Source of the DNA: a virus
DNA length: 36,217 bases
IMG/VR virus record: IMGVR_UViG_3300050030_000049
Span: 1 to 36,217 of that record
Direction: 5' to 3' (one strand)
Shown: piece after piece, positions 13,891-24,300 of the stretch
Layout: each line of letters begins with the position of its first letter
How positions within the stretch are numbered: position 1 is the first letter of the stretch
The notes under the pieces: model-generated
What the model saw: only the letters and a program-made list of their open reading frames with translations
What the model was told of the DNA's origin: nothing
The model's database searches: none
Translations under genes and position numbers: made by a program

Positions 13891-14487
13891 ATGATAGCAA
13901 CAATTTTAGCATTTCTTAAAGCAAAAAAACTGATTATCTATGTGGTAATCATCTTAGCATTAATTGGACTTGGATTGTACTTTGGTGCAAAACTATGGCG
14001 TGGCGAAATGAAACGCATGGAGAATAACTATTTGGCAGCACTTGAGCAATTACGTGGTGAGAATAAAGAAAACATGCGTGTGCTTCAATTAAGTGTTGGA
14101 GAAGTAAAGCAACAGTATCCGGAAATCAAACAACAACTAAAGGACATGGACATTAAACTAAAGAATGTTGAAACTGTCCAGAATGTCAATAGTGTAACGA
14201 CTAATCATGTCAATACAGTTTTGAGGGATAGTACCATTAACGATACGATAGTGGCTAAGATTGCTTCCTACAAGGATAAATGGATTGATTTTAAGTTAAT
14301 CAACATCAAAGACAGTATTCGCACAACTATTGTCACTAAAGATTCAATTTTTATTGCATTAAGCAAAGTACGTAGAAATCTTTGGCAATGGTTGACAGCA
14401 CAACCACGTGAAGTTACATCAAAGGTAAAGAATTATAATCCAAATAGCCAAATTACATTTAATCGTTTAATAAAAATAGGAAAATGA
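13891..14487 (+). CDS. Membrane-anchored coiled-coil protein (DUF6549-like)
   Basis: 198 residues. One membrane segment at about residues 13-33 (KLIIYVVIILALIGLGLYFG), then a long helical region (EQLRGENKENMRVLQLSVGE, KQQYPEIKQQLKDMDIKL), then a beta-rich C-terminus ending NPNSQITFNRLIKIGK. This layout resembles the DUF6549-type proteins of Bacteroidetes phages and, in general form, an inner-membrane spanin. Role not shown. It ends with an ATGA overlap with the next gene. Confidence 0.65.
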   Translation: MIATILAFLKAKKLIIYVVIILALIGLGLYFGAKLWRGEMKRMENNYLAALEQLRGENKENMRVLQLSVGEVKQQYPEIKQQLKDMDIKLKNVETVQNVNSVTTNHVNTVLRDSTINDTIVAKIASYKDKWIDFKLINIKDSIRTTIVTKDSIFIALSKVRRNLWQWLTAQPREVTSKVKNYNPNSQITFNRLIKIGK

Positions 14488-15284
14488 AGCAGATAAAATT
14501 TGACGGTAAACTTTATAATATACCAGAGTCTTGGCAAGATGTCACAGTAGGCATGTTAATAAAGTCAGCAGAATTATCGGAGTTACTTGAAGATGCTCCA
14601 ATAATAGCAATTATCAGTGCATATACCGGAATTCCGGTTAAAGACTTGAGACTACAACAAAGGGATGCAGTATTGGAAATTACATCAATCATGGCATTTC
14701 TCAGTGAACCTTATGTACCAATTGCAAAGACAAGTTTCCAGTTTAATGGTGAAACCTATGCATGTGAAGATGACCTAAATAATCAGAATTTCGAAGACTT
14801 TGTAAGTATTCAGACTGCAACATATAATCATCGTGATGAACCTTACAGAGCATTGCCAAAACTGATTGCTATTTATTGTAAGAAGTCCAGAGAAACACTT
14901 AATGACTTCAATCTTACAGAAAGGTCGAAGTTAATGGAAGCAATACCAATGACGGATGCTAAAGACATTGAGGCTTTTTTTTTATCCAGTTTAATCGCAG
15001 CCAAAAGCATTGGGTGGTTATCTTCAACCCAAGACGTGCAAAAAAGCATACTGTTGCACAAAATTCAAGAATTGCGAAATACAATGAAGAAATCCAAGGA
15101 GCGAATTGGTATGTTTTCGCCTACGAGATTGCAGATTGGTCTTTTTCGAATCTACCTATGGTTATGGCAAAAAGATGTGGTGAAGTATTTCAATTCGCCA
15201 CTTACAAAATCCTCAAAGAAAACCTTCAAGCAGACCTTGAAGAACTTGCTTTCGAAGAAGCCAAAAAGAAAAAGTAATGTGTAA
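14484..15284 (+). CDS. Tail assembly chaperone-like protein with possible -1 frameshift
   Basis: 266 residues. N-terminus KFDGKLYNIPESWQDVTVGM, a helical core, and IPMTDAKDIEAFFLSSLIAA resemble Bacteroidetes phage tail assembly chaperones, which hold the tape measure before tube polymerisation. Codons at 14973-14984 hold nine T in a row (14975-14983), a slippery T TTT TTT. The -1 frame has a stop at 14969-14971, then stays open for about 100 codons to 15277, giving an alternative C-terminus nearly the same length. Both C-termini are basic. The position differs from the classical one just before the tape measure. Confidence 0.6.
   Translation: MKQIKFDGKLYNIPESWQDVTVGMLIKSAELSELLEDAPIIAIISAYTGIPVKDLRLQQRDAVLEITSIMAFLSEPYVPIAKTSFQFNGETYACEDDLNNQNFEDFVSIQTATYNHRDEPYRALPKLIAIYCKKSRETLNDFNLTERSKLMEAIPMTDAKDIEAFFLSSLIAAKSIGWLSSTQDVQKSILLHKIQELRNTMKKSKERIGMFSPTRLQIGLFRIYLWLWQKDVVKYFNSPLTKSSKKTFKQTLKNLLSKKPKRKSNV
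14972..15277 (+). CDS. Possible -1 frame extension reached from the T9 slippery site
   Basis: The frame opens right after TGA at 14969-14971, three bases before the T9 run, and ends with TAA at 15275-15277. It encodes about 101 residues, including NWYVFAYEIADWSFSNLPMV and a Lys/Glu-rich helical end (LQADLEELAFEEAKKKK). If ribosomes slip by -1, a fusion with the first ~165 residues of the chaperone-like protein would form. It could equally be a chance open frame, or mean that the T-run length is miscalled. Confidence 0.4.
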   Translation, partial: GFFFIQFNRSQKHWVVIFNPRRAKKHTVAQNSRIAKYNEEIQGANWYVFAYEIADWSFSNLPMVMAKRCGEVFQFATYKILKENLQADLEELAFEEAKKKK

Positions 15285-15336
15285 GCACGAATGCAATAAA
15301 AATAAAAATGTTACAATAAACACCAAGATTCTTTAA

Positions 15337-15350
15337 GTGTTATATTAGAA
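15337..15350 (+). promoter_or_regulatory. Late-promoter-like motif before the tail completion operon
   Basis: GTGTTATATTAGAA (12-base core perfect) lies nine bases before the ATG at 15360, in the 75-base gap after the chaperone-like gene. Confidence 0.75.
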
Positions 15351-15359
15351 AACAATCCA

Positions 15360-15809
15360 ATGAACATACAAGAACTAACGGATAGGATAAAAGAAATTTG
15401 TCTTAACGAAGAAGACATCAAGTCATTCCATGTGGGGAATACCTGGGACATGAGTGCATCAAAGTCTTCAGACATTTACCCAGCAGTTTGGATAGAGTTT
15501 CCTATACTGATTACCTATGAGGCAAAAGATAAAGTCTATACATTTTCAATGGATGTACTTATGCTTCCAAAGCAAGATGATGTATGGGATGAACTTAATA
15601 AACAAAGCCAAGCAGAAGCAATTGCTGACATCTTATTACAGGTATTCAAGTTGAAGATTAAGAATTTAAGTGTGAATACTGCTGATGGTTTAACAGTAAA
15701 AAACCTAAACTCTGACATTGCATGTGGAGTACGAGTTGATTTGAAATTTATTGTAGGCAGAGAATGTGACCCACTTGCACACTTTAATGAAACAATGGAT
15801 AGATTATAA
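15360..15809 (+). CDS. Tail completion/terminator-like protein
   Basis: 149 residues, alpha/beta. YPAVWIEFPILITYEAKDKV and TFSMDVLMLPKQDD followed by a helix (QAEAIADILLQVFKLK) and the closing strand GVRVDLKFIVGRECDP resemble the tail terminator or neck-type proteins of Bacteroidetes siphoviruses. These cap the tail tube and join it to the head. TAATG coupling with the next gene. The family call is by resemblance and context. Confidence 0.6.
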   Translation: MNIQELTDRIKEICLNEEDIKSFHVGNTWDMSASKSSDIYPAVWIEFPILITYEAKDKVYTFSMDVLMLPKQDDVWDELNKQSQAEAIADILLQVFKLKIKNLSVNTADGLTVKNLNSDIACGVRVDLKFIVGRECDPLAHFNETMDRL

Positions 15810-16246
15810 TGGTTGAAATAACTATAACTAAATCACTCTTGCAGGAACTTTCTTTAGCAACACAGAAAATCCTGGCATTATACAAACTTCAAAGGTCTGA
15901 CCTTTACAAGTCAATTGAGTTTGTGTATAAGAACGACTTGTTTATTCTCTTAGCCAATGATTACTTTCAAGCAGTTGCTTATGGCAGACCAAAACATGCA
16001 AGACTTGTGCCTGCAGAAGACTTGATAAAGTGGATGAAGAAGAAAGGTATTGCACCAAGAAATGGGACTTACAATTCTGTAGCATACTTGATTCAACAAA
16101 GCATTTACCGTAATGGAATAAAAGCACGAAACTTTAATCAGCCAATAATTGATACAACAACAGACATAATCTCAGAAGACCTTGCAACTACTTTAAGTGA
16201 AGAAATTGCTACGGAAATCGCCAATGATTTAACAATAACAATATAA
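15809..16246 (+). CDS. HK97 gp10-like tail completion protein
   Basis: 145 residues. Helical start, a beta-strand region (FILLANDYFQAVAYGRPKHA), then LVPAEDLIKWMKKKGIAP and YLIQQSIYRNGIKARNFNQP, the pattern of gp10-like head-tail joining or minor tail proteins in which a basic amphipathic helix follows 'ikWv..kgi'. An Ile/Thr-rich C-terminus ends the protein. TAATG overlaps tie it to both neighbours. It probably acts at the head-tail interface. Confidence 0.6.
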   Translation: MVEITITKSLLQELSLATQKILALYKLQRSDLYKSIEFVYKNDLFILLANDYFQAVAYGRPKHARLVPAEDLIKWMKKKGIAPRNGTYNSVAYLIQQSIYRNGIKARNFNQPIIDTTTDIISEDLATTLSEEIATEIANDLTITI

Positions 16247-18642
16247 TGTCACAAACTAAACAATACGCATTTTGTAACTACTCGATACTGAGTGGTGTTA
16301 CAGTAACCTTAGATGTATGTTGCCCATTCGTAACAGATTGGGATTGGGTACTATTTGGTACTCCTATGGCACACTTCCATAATGAAATGAATGTACTGAC
16401 AATAAGTGTACCTTCGGCATTGCCATCAGACTTGAGAGTTTATGTCAGCAGTTATTCCAAGATAGTTGATAAAGGTATAACGACATGGGATGGCAGAAGT
16501 ACTGTAGGTTATTTACTTCCTGCAGGACAAACAGTATTGACATTCTCTGCAATGACTTATTCAACATTGCTCTCACCACCGGGAATCCTACCAAGTAATC
16601 CAAGTTATCTTAATCTTTATGAATGGCAGAGTGGAACGACATTGGAAAATCAACAAAGTCTTCCTAATGCCTGCGGTGGTCAGCCAACTGGTTGTAGTAT
16701 TACTACCTTATCAACACTTATTACAGCACCAAGTGTTAGGGGTGCTAATGATGGCACAATTTTATTTAGTGTTACTGGTAATACGGGTACGACATTAATT
16801 TGGAAAATAAATGGTGTACCTACATATACCGGAAATACACCATATACATTTACGGGACTTACTGCGGGTTATTACAGTGTTATTGCCTATGAAGGATTTT
16901 GCTTCGCACAAGAAGAAGATTTGGTTATGCCAGACGGACAATTCTTCACAAATAATTTCATAACCGGAAGTCCGGCACAACTTACATGTGCTAATAATCC
17001 AATAATTTTTCAATTGGAAACAGCAATAAATAATCCAAATCCACAACCTGCTAAAGCAAGAATTCATGTTGTTGGAAATGTATTAAATGATACAACAATT
17101 ACTTTTAACATCAATTATCCACAAGTATATTCAGCAACATTTACAGCCAAAGGTTATCCGGATAAGAATACTTATTTCCTTGCAAGTGGCTTAACTGACC
17201 AGAACGGTGTAAATGTCGGCTACAACTATGCTGATGAAATTGCTACTTCAATAGCAGAATGTATTCAACAAGATGTAGTACTCAGGAGATTATATTACAT
17301 AACTAATGATGGTGATTATGTTATCTTGGTTGCAAGAGAAAATACACCAAACTTAAACTTAACAACAGCACAAGTAAAAATCTCACAAATTAGTATTGCT
17401 TTAATCACTGACCAGTATGGAGTTTCAGCCTTTGACGGTCAACTCACTGGAGACTACAGTCTTTATACAGAAGTTTATATTGACCCAACATTGGAATTTG
17501 GTGGTACACCTGTTGCACAGAATTTCATAAGGATTGGCGAATTACAAATACCTTTTCAGAAAGATAACGTACATAAATTTCAAGTCGAACCATTATTAAA
17601 GAATTACGTGCAAAGTACTCCACCTAACTTCCAAAGTACAGGATTTACAAACATTCCAGATTATGACTGTGCTTATTTCTTGAAGTATGGTGAGTTATTT
17701 CCATTAATTGCCAATAGTCAAACAAAGAAGAAACGTTATAAAGGCAAAACAGGATACTTAACTGCATGTAATGCAAGTTTAGATTTTGAAGATAATAATG
17801 ACATGAGTCCATACTTAGGTACGTTATTAACAGGATTAACACCAACTAATGGTAGTTATCCCAGAAGTGGTGTTACGTGGCTTACACACTCTCCACAGAC
17901 ATTGTACGTGCAAAGAGACTCAAAGCAATACCTGTCATTTATCCTGCAGAGTTTTTATGCCAGTAGTGGACGTACACTTGATTGTCGTGGAAACATATAT
18001 TTTTATAATGGACAAGTTACTACAGGTGTGACTTTCTTCAACATTGCAAGTGGAACTACTACTAACTTTGGTGGTATGACTATGCTTGCTGTGGGTTATG
18101 ATGCACTTGGACTTGCTACTTATGAAAATAGTGGTAATACTAAAGTCCGCAGAGTTGACTTTGCTGTATGGCAAACTGATGCCAATGGTAGTTATCCTCT
18201 TACTGAGATTAAGACATTCTTATATGAAATTGACGAAGCACCAACAAGATTTGGCACATGTTTCCTCAATCGTTTTGGTACATGGGATGTCTTTGACTTT
18301 GTTGGTGAGGTTATACAAGACGAAAATGTAACCAGAGAGTATTACCAAGTGCCAAGAGAAATTGGTAAATCTGGTGCTTCACCAGTTGGCTTCATAAGTA
18401 ATAGTGTTTATAATACACAATATACGAAAAAATGGACACTGAACTCTGGCACAATTGATAGTGATACTTATCAATGGTTGCAGGAAATGTTACAGAGTAA
18501 TAGGATTTATAATTATAATACTACACATCAAAATTTCTTAATGGTAGATAGTTTTCAAGCAAATAAAAGCACAAACGTTAATGAGTATACTTTACAAGTG
18601 ACAGTTATTGAAACCATTTTTGAAAATTCTGTTAGTGTATAA
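16246..18642 (+). CDS. Large tail/baseplate structural protein
   Basis: 798 residues, beta-rich with many Thr, Asn and Tyr. An Ig-like module is visible at about residues 150-230 (DGTILFSVTGNTGTTLIWKI, FTGLTAGYYSVIAYEGFC), a type also present late in the 1351-residue fibre protein. The C-terminal part (ATRFGTCFLNRFGTWDVFDF... WTLNSGTIDSDTYQWLQEML) resembles recurring virion proteins of Bacteroidetes phages. No enzymatic motif. It precedes another baseplate-like gene and the tape measure, so a tail-tip or tube-associated role is likely. Confidence 0.7.
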   Translation: MSQTKQYAFCNYSILSGVTVTLDVCCPFVTDWDWVLFGTPMAHFHNEMNVLTISVPSALPSDLRVYVSSYSKIVDKGITTWDGRSTVGYLLPAGQTVLTFSAMTYSTLLSPPGILPSNPSYLNLYEWQSGTTLENQQSLPNACGGQPTGCSITTLSTLITAPSVRGANDGTILFSVTGNTGTTLIWKINGVPTYTGNTPYTFTGLTAGYYSVIAYEGFCFAQEEDLVMPDGQFFTNNFITGSPAQLTCANNPIIFQLETAINNPNPQPAKARIHVVGNVLNDTTITFNINYPQVYSATFTAKGYPDKNTYFLASGLTDQNGVNVGYNYADEIATSIAECIQQDVVLRRLYYITNDGDYVILVARENTPNLNLTTAQVKISQISIALITDQYGVSAFDGQLTGDYSLYTEVYIDPTLEFGGTPVAQNFIRIGELQIPFQKDNVHKFQVEPLLKNYVQSTPPNFQSTGFTNIPDYDCAYFLKYGELFPLIANSQTKKKRYKGKTGYLTACNASLDFEDNNDMSPYLGTLLTGLTPTNGSYPRSGVTWLTHSPQTLYVQRDSKQYLSFILQSFYASSGRTLDCRGNIYFYNGQVTTGVTFFNIASGTTTNFGGMTMLAVGYDALGLATYENSGNTKVRRVDFAVWQTDANGSYPLTEIKTFLYEIDEAPTRFGTCFLNRFGTWDVFDFVGEVIQDENVTREYYQVPREIGKSGASPVGFISNSVYNTQYTKKWTLNSGTIDSDTYQWLQEMLQSNRIYNYNTTHQNFLMVDSFQANKSTNVNEYTLQVTVIETIFENSVSV

Positions 18643-18644
18643 AG

Positions 18645-19163
18645 TTACCATTTCTTATTATTTTGAATGTTTGAAATGTGTCCTTGAGATAAATTAAAGG
18701 TTTTGGCGATTTCCTTTTGAGTTAAAATGCCACGAAGTTCTTTGATTTTTTTGACTTGAGATTCAGTAAGTTTGGCTTGACCGTTATTTTCACCAGTATT
18801 ATTAATTAATCCTGTACGATAAGCATGTTCATTATTTTCAACACTGGTTGACCATTCTAATGAAGAAACTCGATTGTCTTTTTTGTCGCCCCAGACATGA
18901 TTCACTTGTGATTTATTTTCTGGATTTTCAATGAAGGCAATTGCAACTAATTGGTGAATGAATTTATTATGACCTTTATTATTTTTACATAATCTAACAA
19001 TAAAGTATCCATTACCATCATCAATTGGTTTAAGTATTCTTTCTTTAACAAAACGTTTACCACGCCAATGATTAACAAATCTTGCAAGTGATTTTACACG
19101 ACCATAGTTGGATACTTGATACAATCCTTCAAAATCGAAAACATCACGCCAAATTTCTTTCAT
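18645..19163 (-). CDS. NUMOD4-HNH free-standing homing endonuclease (copy 2)
   Basis: 172 residues from ATG 19163. NUMOD4 at the N-terminus (EIWRDVFDFEGLYQVSNYG), HNH core IHQLVAIAFIENP... QVNHVWGDKKDN... SSLEWSTSVEN, and a C-terminal helix-turn-helix (TQKEIAKTFNLSQGHISNI). It is on the minus strand between two plus-strand tail genes; its stop is two bases from the upstream gene's stop. The downstream tail gene starts with GTG, perhaps because the insertion removed its ATG. It appears to have its own host-type promoter (19182-19212). The ORF start at 19184 is rejected because it lies in that promoter. Confidence 0.92.
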   Translation of the reverse strand: MKEIWRDVFDFEGLYQVSNYGRVKSLARFVNHWRGKRFVKERILKPIDDGNGYFIVRLCKNNKGHNKFIHQLVAIAFIENPENKSQVNHVWGDKKDNRVSSLEWSTSVENNEHAYRTGLINNTGENNGQAKLTESQVKKIKELRGILTQKEIAKTFNLSQGHISNIQNNKKW

Positions 19164-19181
19164 GTCAATAAAATTAAAAAA

Positions 19182-19212
19182 CAAAGATAAATGAATTTAT
19201 TTAATAAACAAT
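19182..19212 (-). promoter_or_regulatory. Bacteroidetes-type promoter for HNH copy 2
   Basis: On the minus strand, ATTG (19209-19212), 19 bases, then a perfect TATCTTTG (19182-19189). Predicted start near 19178, about 15 bases before the ATG at 19163. It lets the HNH gene be expressed independently of the late promoters. Confidence 0.65.
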
Positions 19213-19220
19213 AGCAGCCT

Positions 19221-21311
19221 GTGGAAACTTCAAATATAAGAATCATTACCAGTCTTGGTGACTTGGCATATAAAAGTGCTGCAGACCTTGGTATACAACT
19301 ATCGAGAATTGTTGACGATTTTCAAGACCCCGGAAATCGTTTTCAAGACTTTAGTTATGATTTTGAATTGCCATACATTAAGCAGAACAGTTTGGTGTTT
19401 GGTGCACCGGAAAGTCTTGGCAGTAAGAACTACTTTCCAATTAACCAAAGCATACCTTGCCAAGTTTATTTGAATAATCAGCAATTACTTGACGGTTTAA
19501 TCAACTTGGAATTGCTTACACCTACGGGTTACAAGTGCAAATTCTATAGTAAATTTAAGGAGTTGATTGATGAATTGAATAAACCTAATGCTGATGGTAG
19601 TGATAAGACTTTACGTAATTTAAAGTTTCCGGTTATTACTGGTTGGAGTTATGAAGACAGTATTGTACAACACATGGCAATTTATGGTTTAACAGGTACA
19701 TCAGACCAGACCTTTTATCAATTTCCATTATGTAAATACAGTACTTTTTACACTGAAGCAAATCTTTACGGTGGAGTCTCAGGACAAACTATGTGGGAAA
19801 ATGAAACTCGCAGACCAGTGAGTTATCCTATGAGAGTTGACAGTGCTCCACAAAACTTCTACATACTAATCAATTCAAACTTAACTAACAATACAAGTTA
19901 TACAGGCATTTCAACAACCGGACATAGTTATTATCAACGAATTTATATTCATCAAGTGCCACCTGCAATTTATCTCGTGTCAATTGTCAAACAAATACTC
20001 AGTGATGCAGGTTGGCAACTTGGTGGACAATTCTTTAATAACAAAGACTTGAAACGAATTATCTATACCTATGCAGGTGACGAAGACATCTATGACCAGG
20101 CTACCGAACAAATCAGTGGCAGTACTGATGTTAACTTGCAAATTGCTAAGTTTTTACCAGAAGATAATCAAGGTGATTTCTTGAAGAATGTCTGCAACAT
20201 GTTTAACTTATACATAAAAGTTGATGTAGCAAATAAGATTTGTACTTTTGAAACTTATAATGTACTCTTCGGTGACAACTACGACCCATACGACATTACG
20301 CAGAAGATTGACAAAAAGACTATGGAGTTTAGTTATAATTTGAAGAATAATCCCAGTATTAAGTTTGAGAAAGCCAACAATCAAAACATCATGGGTGATA
20401 ATTACGTCATGGTCGGTCAGAATAATAATGCAACAACTCAAGTTTGGACAAAAGCATCAAAGGCTAATTACAATTCTTTCATGAATAAGATTGGCACTGA
20501 TGATAAGATTGACATTGGATTTTCAGAGCCAAATATATGCAGACAATTTATTTACAATGACGTTACGCAGGATGGTCCTTGGACTTACGAGCATTTCTCT
20601 ACAATGTATCTGCCATGTTTGACCAAGCAAAGTCCAACTGATAATGACTCAAAGAAGTTTAATAAGGCTACGGGTGATACTTACTTATTCAATACGGAAG
20701 ATACGATTAAGTTTGCGGGTAAAGGCTCAATGATGTTTTATTACGGCAGACCAATTGGTCAATGGGAACAGAAGACTGGCAAAGGCAATCTTAGTCGTTA
20801 TATGTATTATAACATGTTTACGGCAACCGGGACAACATTGAATAAGGTAATCATTCCGGTTGTTAGTCCAATGCAATTATTTAACTACAGAGTGAATGTA
20901 GACCAATGGTTGGCACAGGTACATCCAAATTATATTACGGGAACATCATTTTTTCAAAGCAATGTTGAAGACCGTAGAACAACTATTGCAACATACTTGC
21001 AGGCATTATGGCAATTGATGGGACAATCAAATAATATAGCCAATAGCATTACGACTGATTTTTCACTTGTATTTGATGACAGTGGTTATTTTCATGAGAC
21101 ACTATGGACCAAGTTTCATAAGTTGAAATACGATAGGTATAAGTACTCAGAAATGTTAACAGCAACTATGCGTATGAATGCCTACGATTGGCAGGAAATG
21201 CAGATTGAAAGACCAATAATGTATAATTCGGAAATCTATAACATAGTCAGCATTGAAGGATACGACCCAATAATGAAGACTTGTACAATTAAATTAATAA
21301 AGAAACTATAA
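19221..21311 (+). CDS. Baseplate-like tail protein
   Basis: 696 residues, starting at GTG 19221, since no in-frame ATG exists upstream before a stop. The N-terminus IGIQLSRIVDDFQDPGNR-like region, DFELPYIKQNSLVFGAPES and IPCQVYLNNQQLLDGLINLE resemble Bacteroidetes phage baseplate or tail-associated proteins that begin with a beta-sandwich. IVKQILSDAGWQLGG and FLKNVCNMFNLYIKVDVANK are also recurrent there. No lytic motif is seen. Only one base separates it from the tape measure gene, so it is probably a distal tail or hub component. Confidence 0.65.
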   Translation: METSNIRIITSLGDLAYKSAADLGIQLSRIVDDFQDPGNRFQDFSYDFELPYIKQNSLVFGAPESLGSKNYFPINQSIPCQVYLNNQQLLDGLINLELLTPTGYKCKFYSKFKELIDELNKPNADGSDKTLRNLKFPVITGWSYEDSIVQHMAIYGLTGTSDQTFYQFPLCKYSTFYTEANLYGGVSGQTMWENETRRPVSYPMRVDSAPQNFYILINSNLTNNTSYTGISTTGHSYYQRIYIHQVPPAIYLVSIVKQILSDAGWQLGGQFFNNKDLKRIIYTYAGDEDIYDQATEQISGSTDVNLQIAKFLPEDNQGDFLKNVCNMFNLYIKVDVANKICTFETYNVLFGDNYDPYDITQKIDKKTMEFSYNLKNNPSIKFEKANNQNIMGDNYVMVGQNNNATTQVWTKASKANYNSFMNKIGTDDKIDIGFSEPNICRQFIYNDVTQDGPWTYEHFSTMYLPCLTKQSPTDNDSKKFNKATGDTYLFNTEDTIKFAGKGSMMFYYGRPIGQWEQKTGKGNLSRYMYYNMFTATGTTLNKVIIPVVSPMQLFNYRVNVDQWLAQVHPNYITGTSFFQSNVEDRRTTIATYLQALWQLMGQSNNIANSITTDFSLVFDDSGYFHETLWTKFHKLKYDRYKYSEMLTATMRMNAYDWQEMQIERPIMYNSEIYNIVSIEGYDPIMKTCTIKLIKKL

Positions 21312-21312
21312 C

Positions 21313-24300
21313 ATGGCAACAAAACAAGCCACCATTATTATTGATGTTGATGACAAATCATTAGTTGAATTAAACGATGAAATTAAGTCATTAGAGACAT
21401 CAATGCAGAAGTTGAAGGTTGGCACACAAGAATGGATGAAAGCCAATCAGCAACTTGGAACATTAAAAACACAATTTGCCAATGCAACTACTGCTGCACA
21501 AAACATGCAGAAAGTTGTTGAAAAAGTCAGTGGTGCAGAACAACTACGTAGTGTTGCCAAACTTGGTACTGGTATGGTAGGTGCGTTTGGTGCTGTTTCA
21601 AACTCTCTTACTCTTATTAGTGGTAATAAAGCATTCGATGAAATCGCAGCAAAGGCAACAAACTTCCTTGCTATCATGGGTGGTTTAAATCAGATAACAG
21701 AAACTTTTAGTGCACAAAATTTAAAAGGATTGAAGAATGTCGGACAAGGTTTTGGTACACTTGTACGTAGTGTTAAGACTGCTTCTTTAGGCATGAAGAC
21801 AGCATTAATTTCAACAGGTATTGGTGCATTGGTAGTTGGGGTTGGATTATTAATTGCTAATTTTGATAAGATAACCGGAAAGTACAAACAAGCAGCAAAA
21901 ATTGCTGATGACCAATATAAACTCAGTGAAGAAACAGTTAAGTCACAAGAAGCATTAGTTGCAACACAGCAAAAAGGTTTGGAACTTGCTAAGATGACTA
22001 AAACTGATGCTAAAGATACTTTTGCTTTAAAAGCAGAAACAGCAAAACTCGCAGAAGAAGAATTGACTCTTGCTAATCAACGTATAATTGCACAAAGAGA
22101 TTATACGACAAAACTCAAAGCAGACCTTCTTGCAGCCAAAGATAGTGAGCAAGCAGCACTTCAAATTCAAATAAATGCAAGTGAAGAAAAAGAAAAGCAA
22201 TTGGATTATGAAGCCAAGATTGCTGCAATCAAAAAAGTCCAGGCAGATAATGACCAACATACTGCTGTTGCTATGGATAAACTTAATAATGCTTTGGAAG
22301 AAACTGAAATACGTTTAATACGAGTTAACAAGGAACGTTACAAAGAACAGAAAACTTTTGAAGCAAATCTTCAGAATTTAAATGAACAGATAAAAATTAT
22401 CAAAGCAACTACGACTTATGACATGTCTGCACGTGCTGAAAATGAGAAAAAATTAAAGATACTCGCAGCACAAAAAGAAGTATTAATTGCACAAGAAGAT
22501 ACTCGCAAAAAGCAATTGGCTATAGACATTCAAGCAATTAGTGTTGATAATGCAAGAGCAAAAGTTGCCGGAGAATACAATCAGAGTATACAAGAATCCA
22601 ATAAACTTATTCAAGAGATTCTTGATGCTGCACAACAGCAAAACTATGTGTATGAGAAACGTGTTAGATTAACTGAATTAGTAAATAAAGGACTTGAAGA
22701 AGGTAAAAAAGTCCAAGATGACATAGTTAATTTCGACATCAGACGTAATAAAATTATTGAAGACCGTACATCAAACTTATTACCTTCCGAACAAAAGGTA
22801 ACAAAGGAAATGTTTTTGATGATTAGCCGTTATATTAACACCTACAAAGACTTTGGTAAATTACAGATTGATACTTTCGATAAGACTGGTGCAGCAATTA
22901 AAGTTACTGTAAATTCAGTTGAAGATTTCGGTAAGGCTTTAGATGGTTTATATTTGAGCACACGTAAAGATTTGGAAACACAAGCAGGACTTACTAAAAA
23001 TTATGAAGACCGTAGTAGGATTGGCAAGGAAACTCTTGATAGAGCAACCCAAGAATTAATAATGGTCAAAGTAAATGCAAGCATAACCAAGCAGACTTTA
23101 GAAGAACAACGACTGTCGTTAGTTAAACAACGAATTGTTACTGATGACCTTCTTGAAGCAAACATCAAAATGAAAGCAATTCTTGCACAGCAATTTGCAC
23201 CAATTAATGACAGACTTAAAAAACTCAAAGAAGAAGAAGAAGTATTGAAAAAATCCGGTGCAAACGAAGAAGAACGTTATGCTAAACTCGAAGAAATTAA
23301 TAAACTTCAATCAGACTTAAATGGTTTGACTGATGAATATAACAATACTAATGCAGACATTAATACTGGTTTGCAACAGCAAGCAGAAACTTCTCAGAAG
23401 ATAAATGACATTGATTATCAAATTACTGAGAATGTCAATGCTACAGGTGTAGCACAAGAACGTATTGGTGTTGAATTGGAAAACCAACTTACATTAACAC
23501 AAAAACTTCAAGACTTCACTAAGAAATACGCAGAAGAAATTGATGTCAGTAGACAAGTAATTGGACAGACTTTTGAACTCATGGCTACACTGCAAGACAA
23601 CAGAGCCAAGAAAATGCAGAAAGACATCGACAGTGCACAGAAGCAACTTGATGACATTATGGAACAAGAATCTGACCGTAAAGATAGACTCTTAGAGTAT
23701 GAAAAATTGCTTGAGGATGCTAATGGTGAAAGGTACGATGAAATTCTTGCTAAGATTAACGAAGAAAAGGCTGCACATGTAGAAGCACAAAAACAATACG
23801 ATGCAGAAGAACAGAAAAGATTAGATGCTGTTGCAGCACGTAATAAAGCAGAAAAGAAGGCTGCACAATGGCGTAAAGCCGCAGCAATTATTGATGCAAT
23901 TATTGCGGGTGCATTGGCTGTTGTAAAAGCATTGCCTAACGTATTCAAAGCAGTTGCCGTTGGTATATTATCAGCAGCAGCAGTAGGAACAATTATTGCT
24001 CAGAAGATTCCAGAACCACCTGCAGAAGAAGCAACCAAACCACTGCCAAAGATGGCAAAAGGTGGAGTATCACCGGGTGGCTTAACAATGGTTGGAGAAG
24101 AAGGTCTGGAACTCGCAGACCTATCTCCGGGCACACGTGTGTATAATCATGCTGACTCAATGAGAATGTTAGCCAGTGGTGTTGATTTACGTGGTGGTAT
24201 GGCAAGTGGTGGAGTTGTACCTGCAACATCAACAGGTAGTCAGAGTTTTATTGACTATGATAGGCTTATACAAGGTATAGCAAGTGCTAACAGATTACTT

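Noticed and set aside
22801-22835. Another late motif copy (CGTTATATTAAC) in the tape measure gene
   Set aside because: Only the TTATATTA core matches and the defining GTG and TAG ends are missing, so it fits AT-rich chance.
23508-23948. 146-codon minus-strand open frame within the tape measure gene
   Set aside because: It lies inside a well-supported helical gene. Its Ala/Ser/Cys-rich translation is what the complement of Glu/Lys/Ala-rich codons gives, with no start context.
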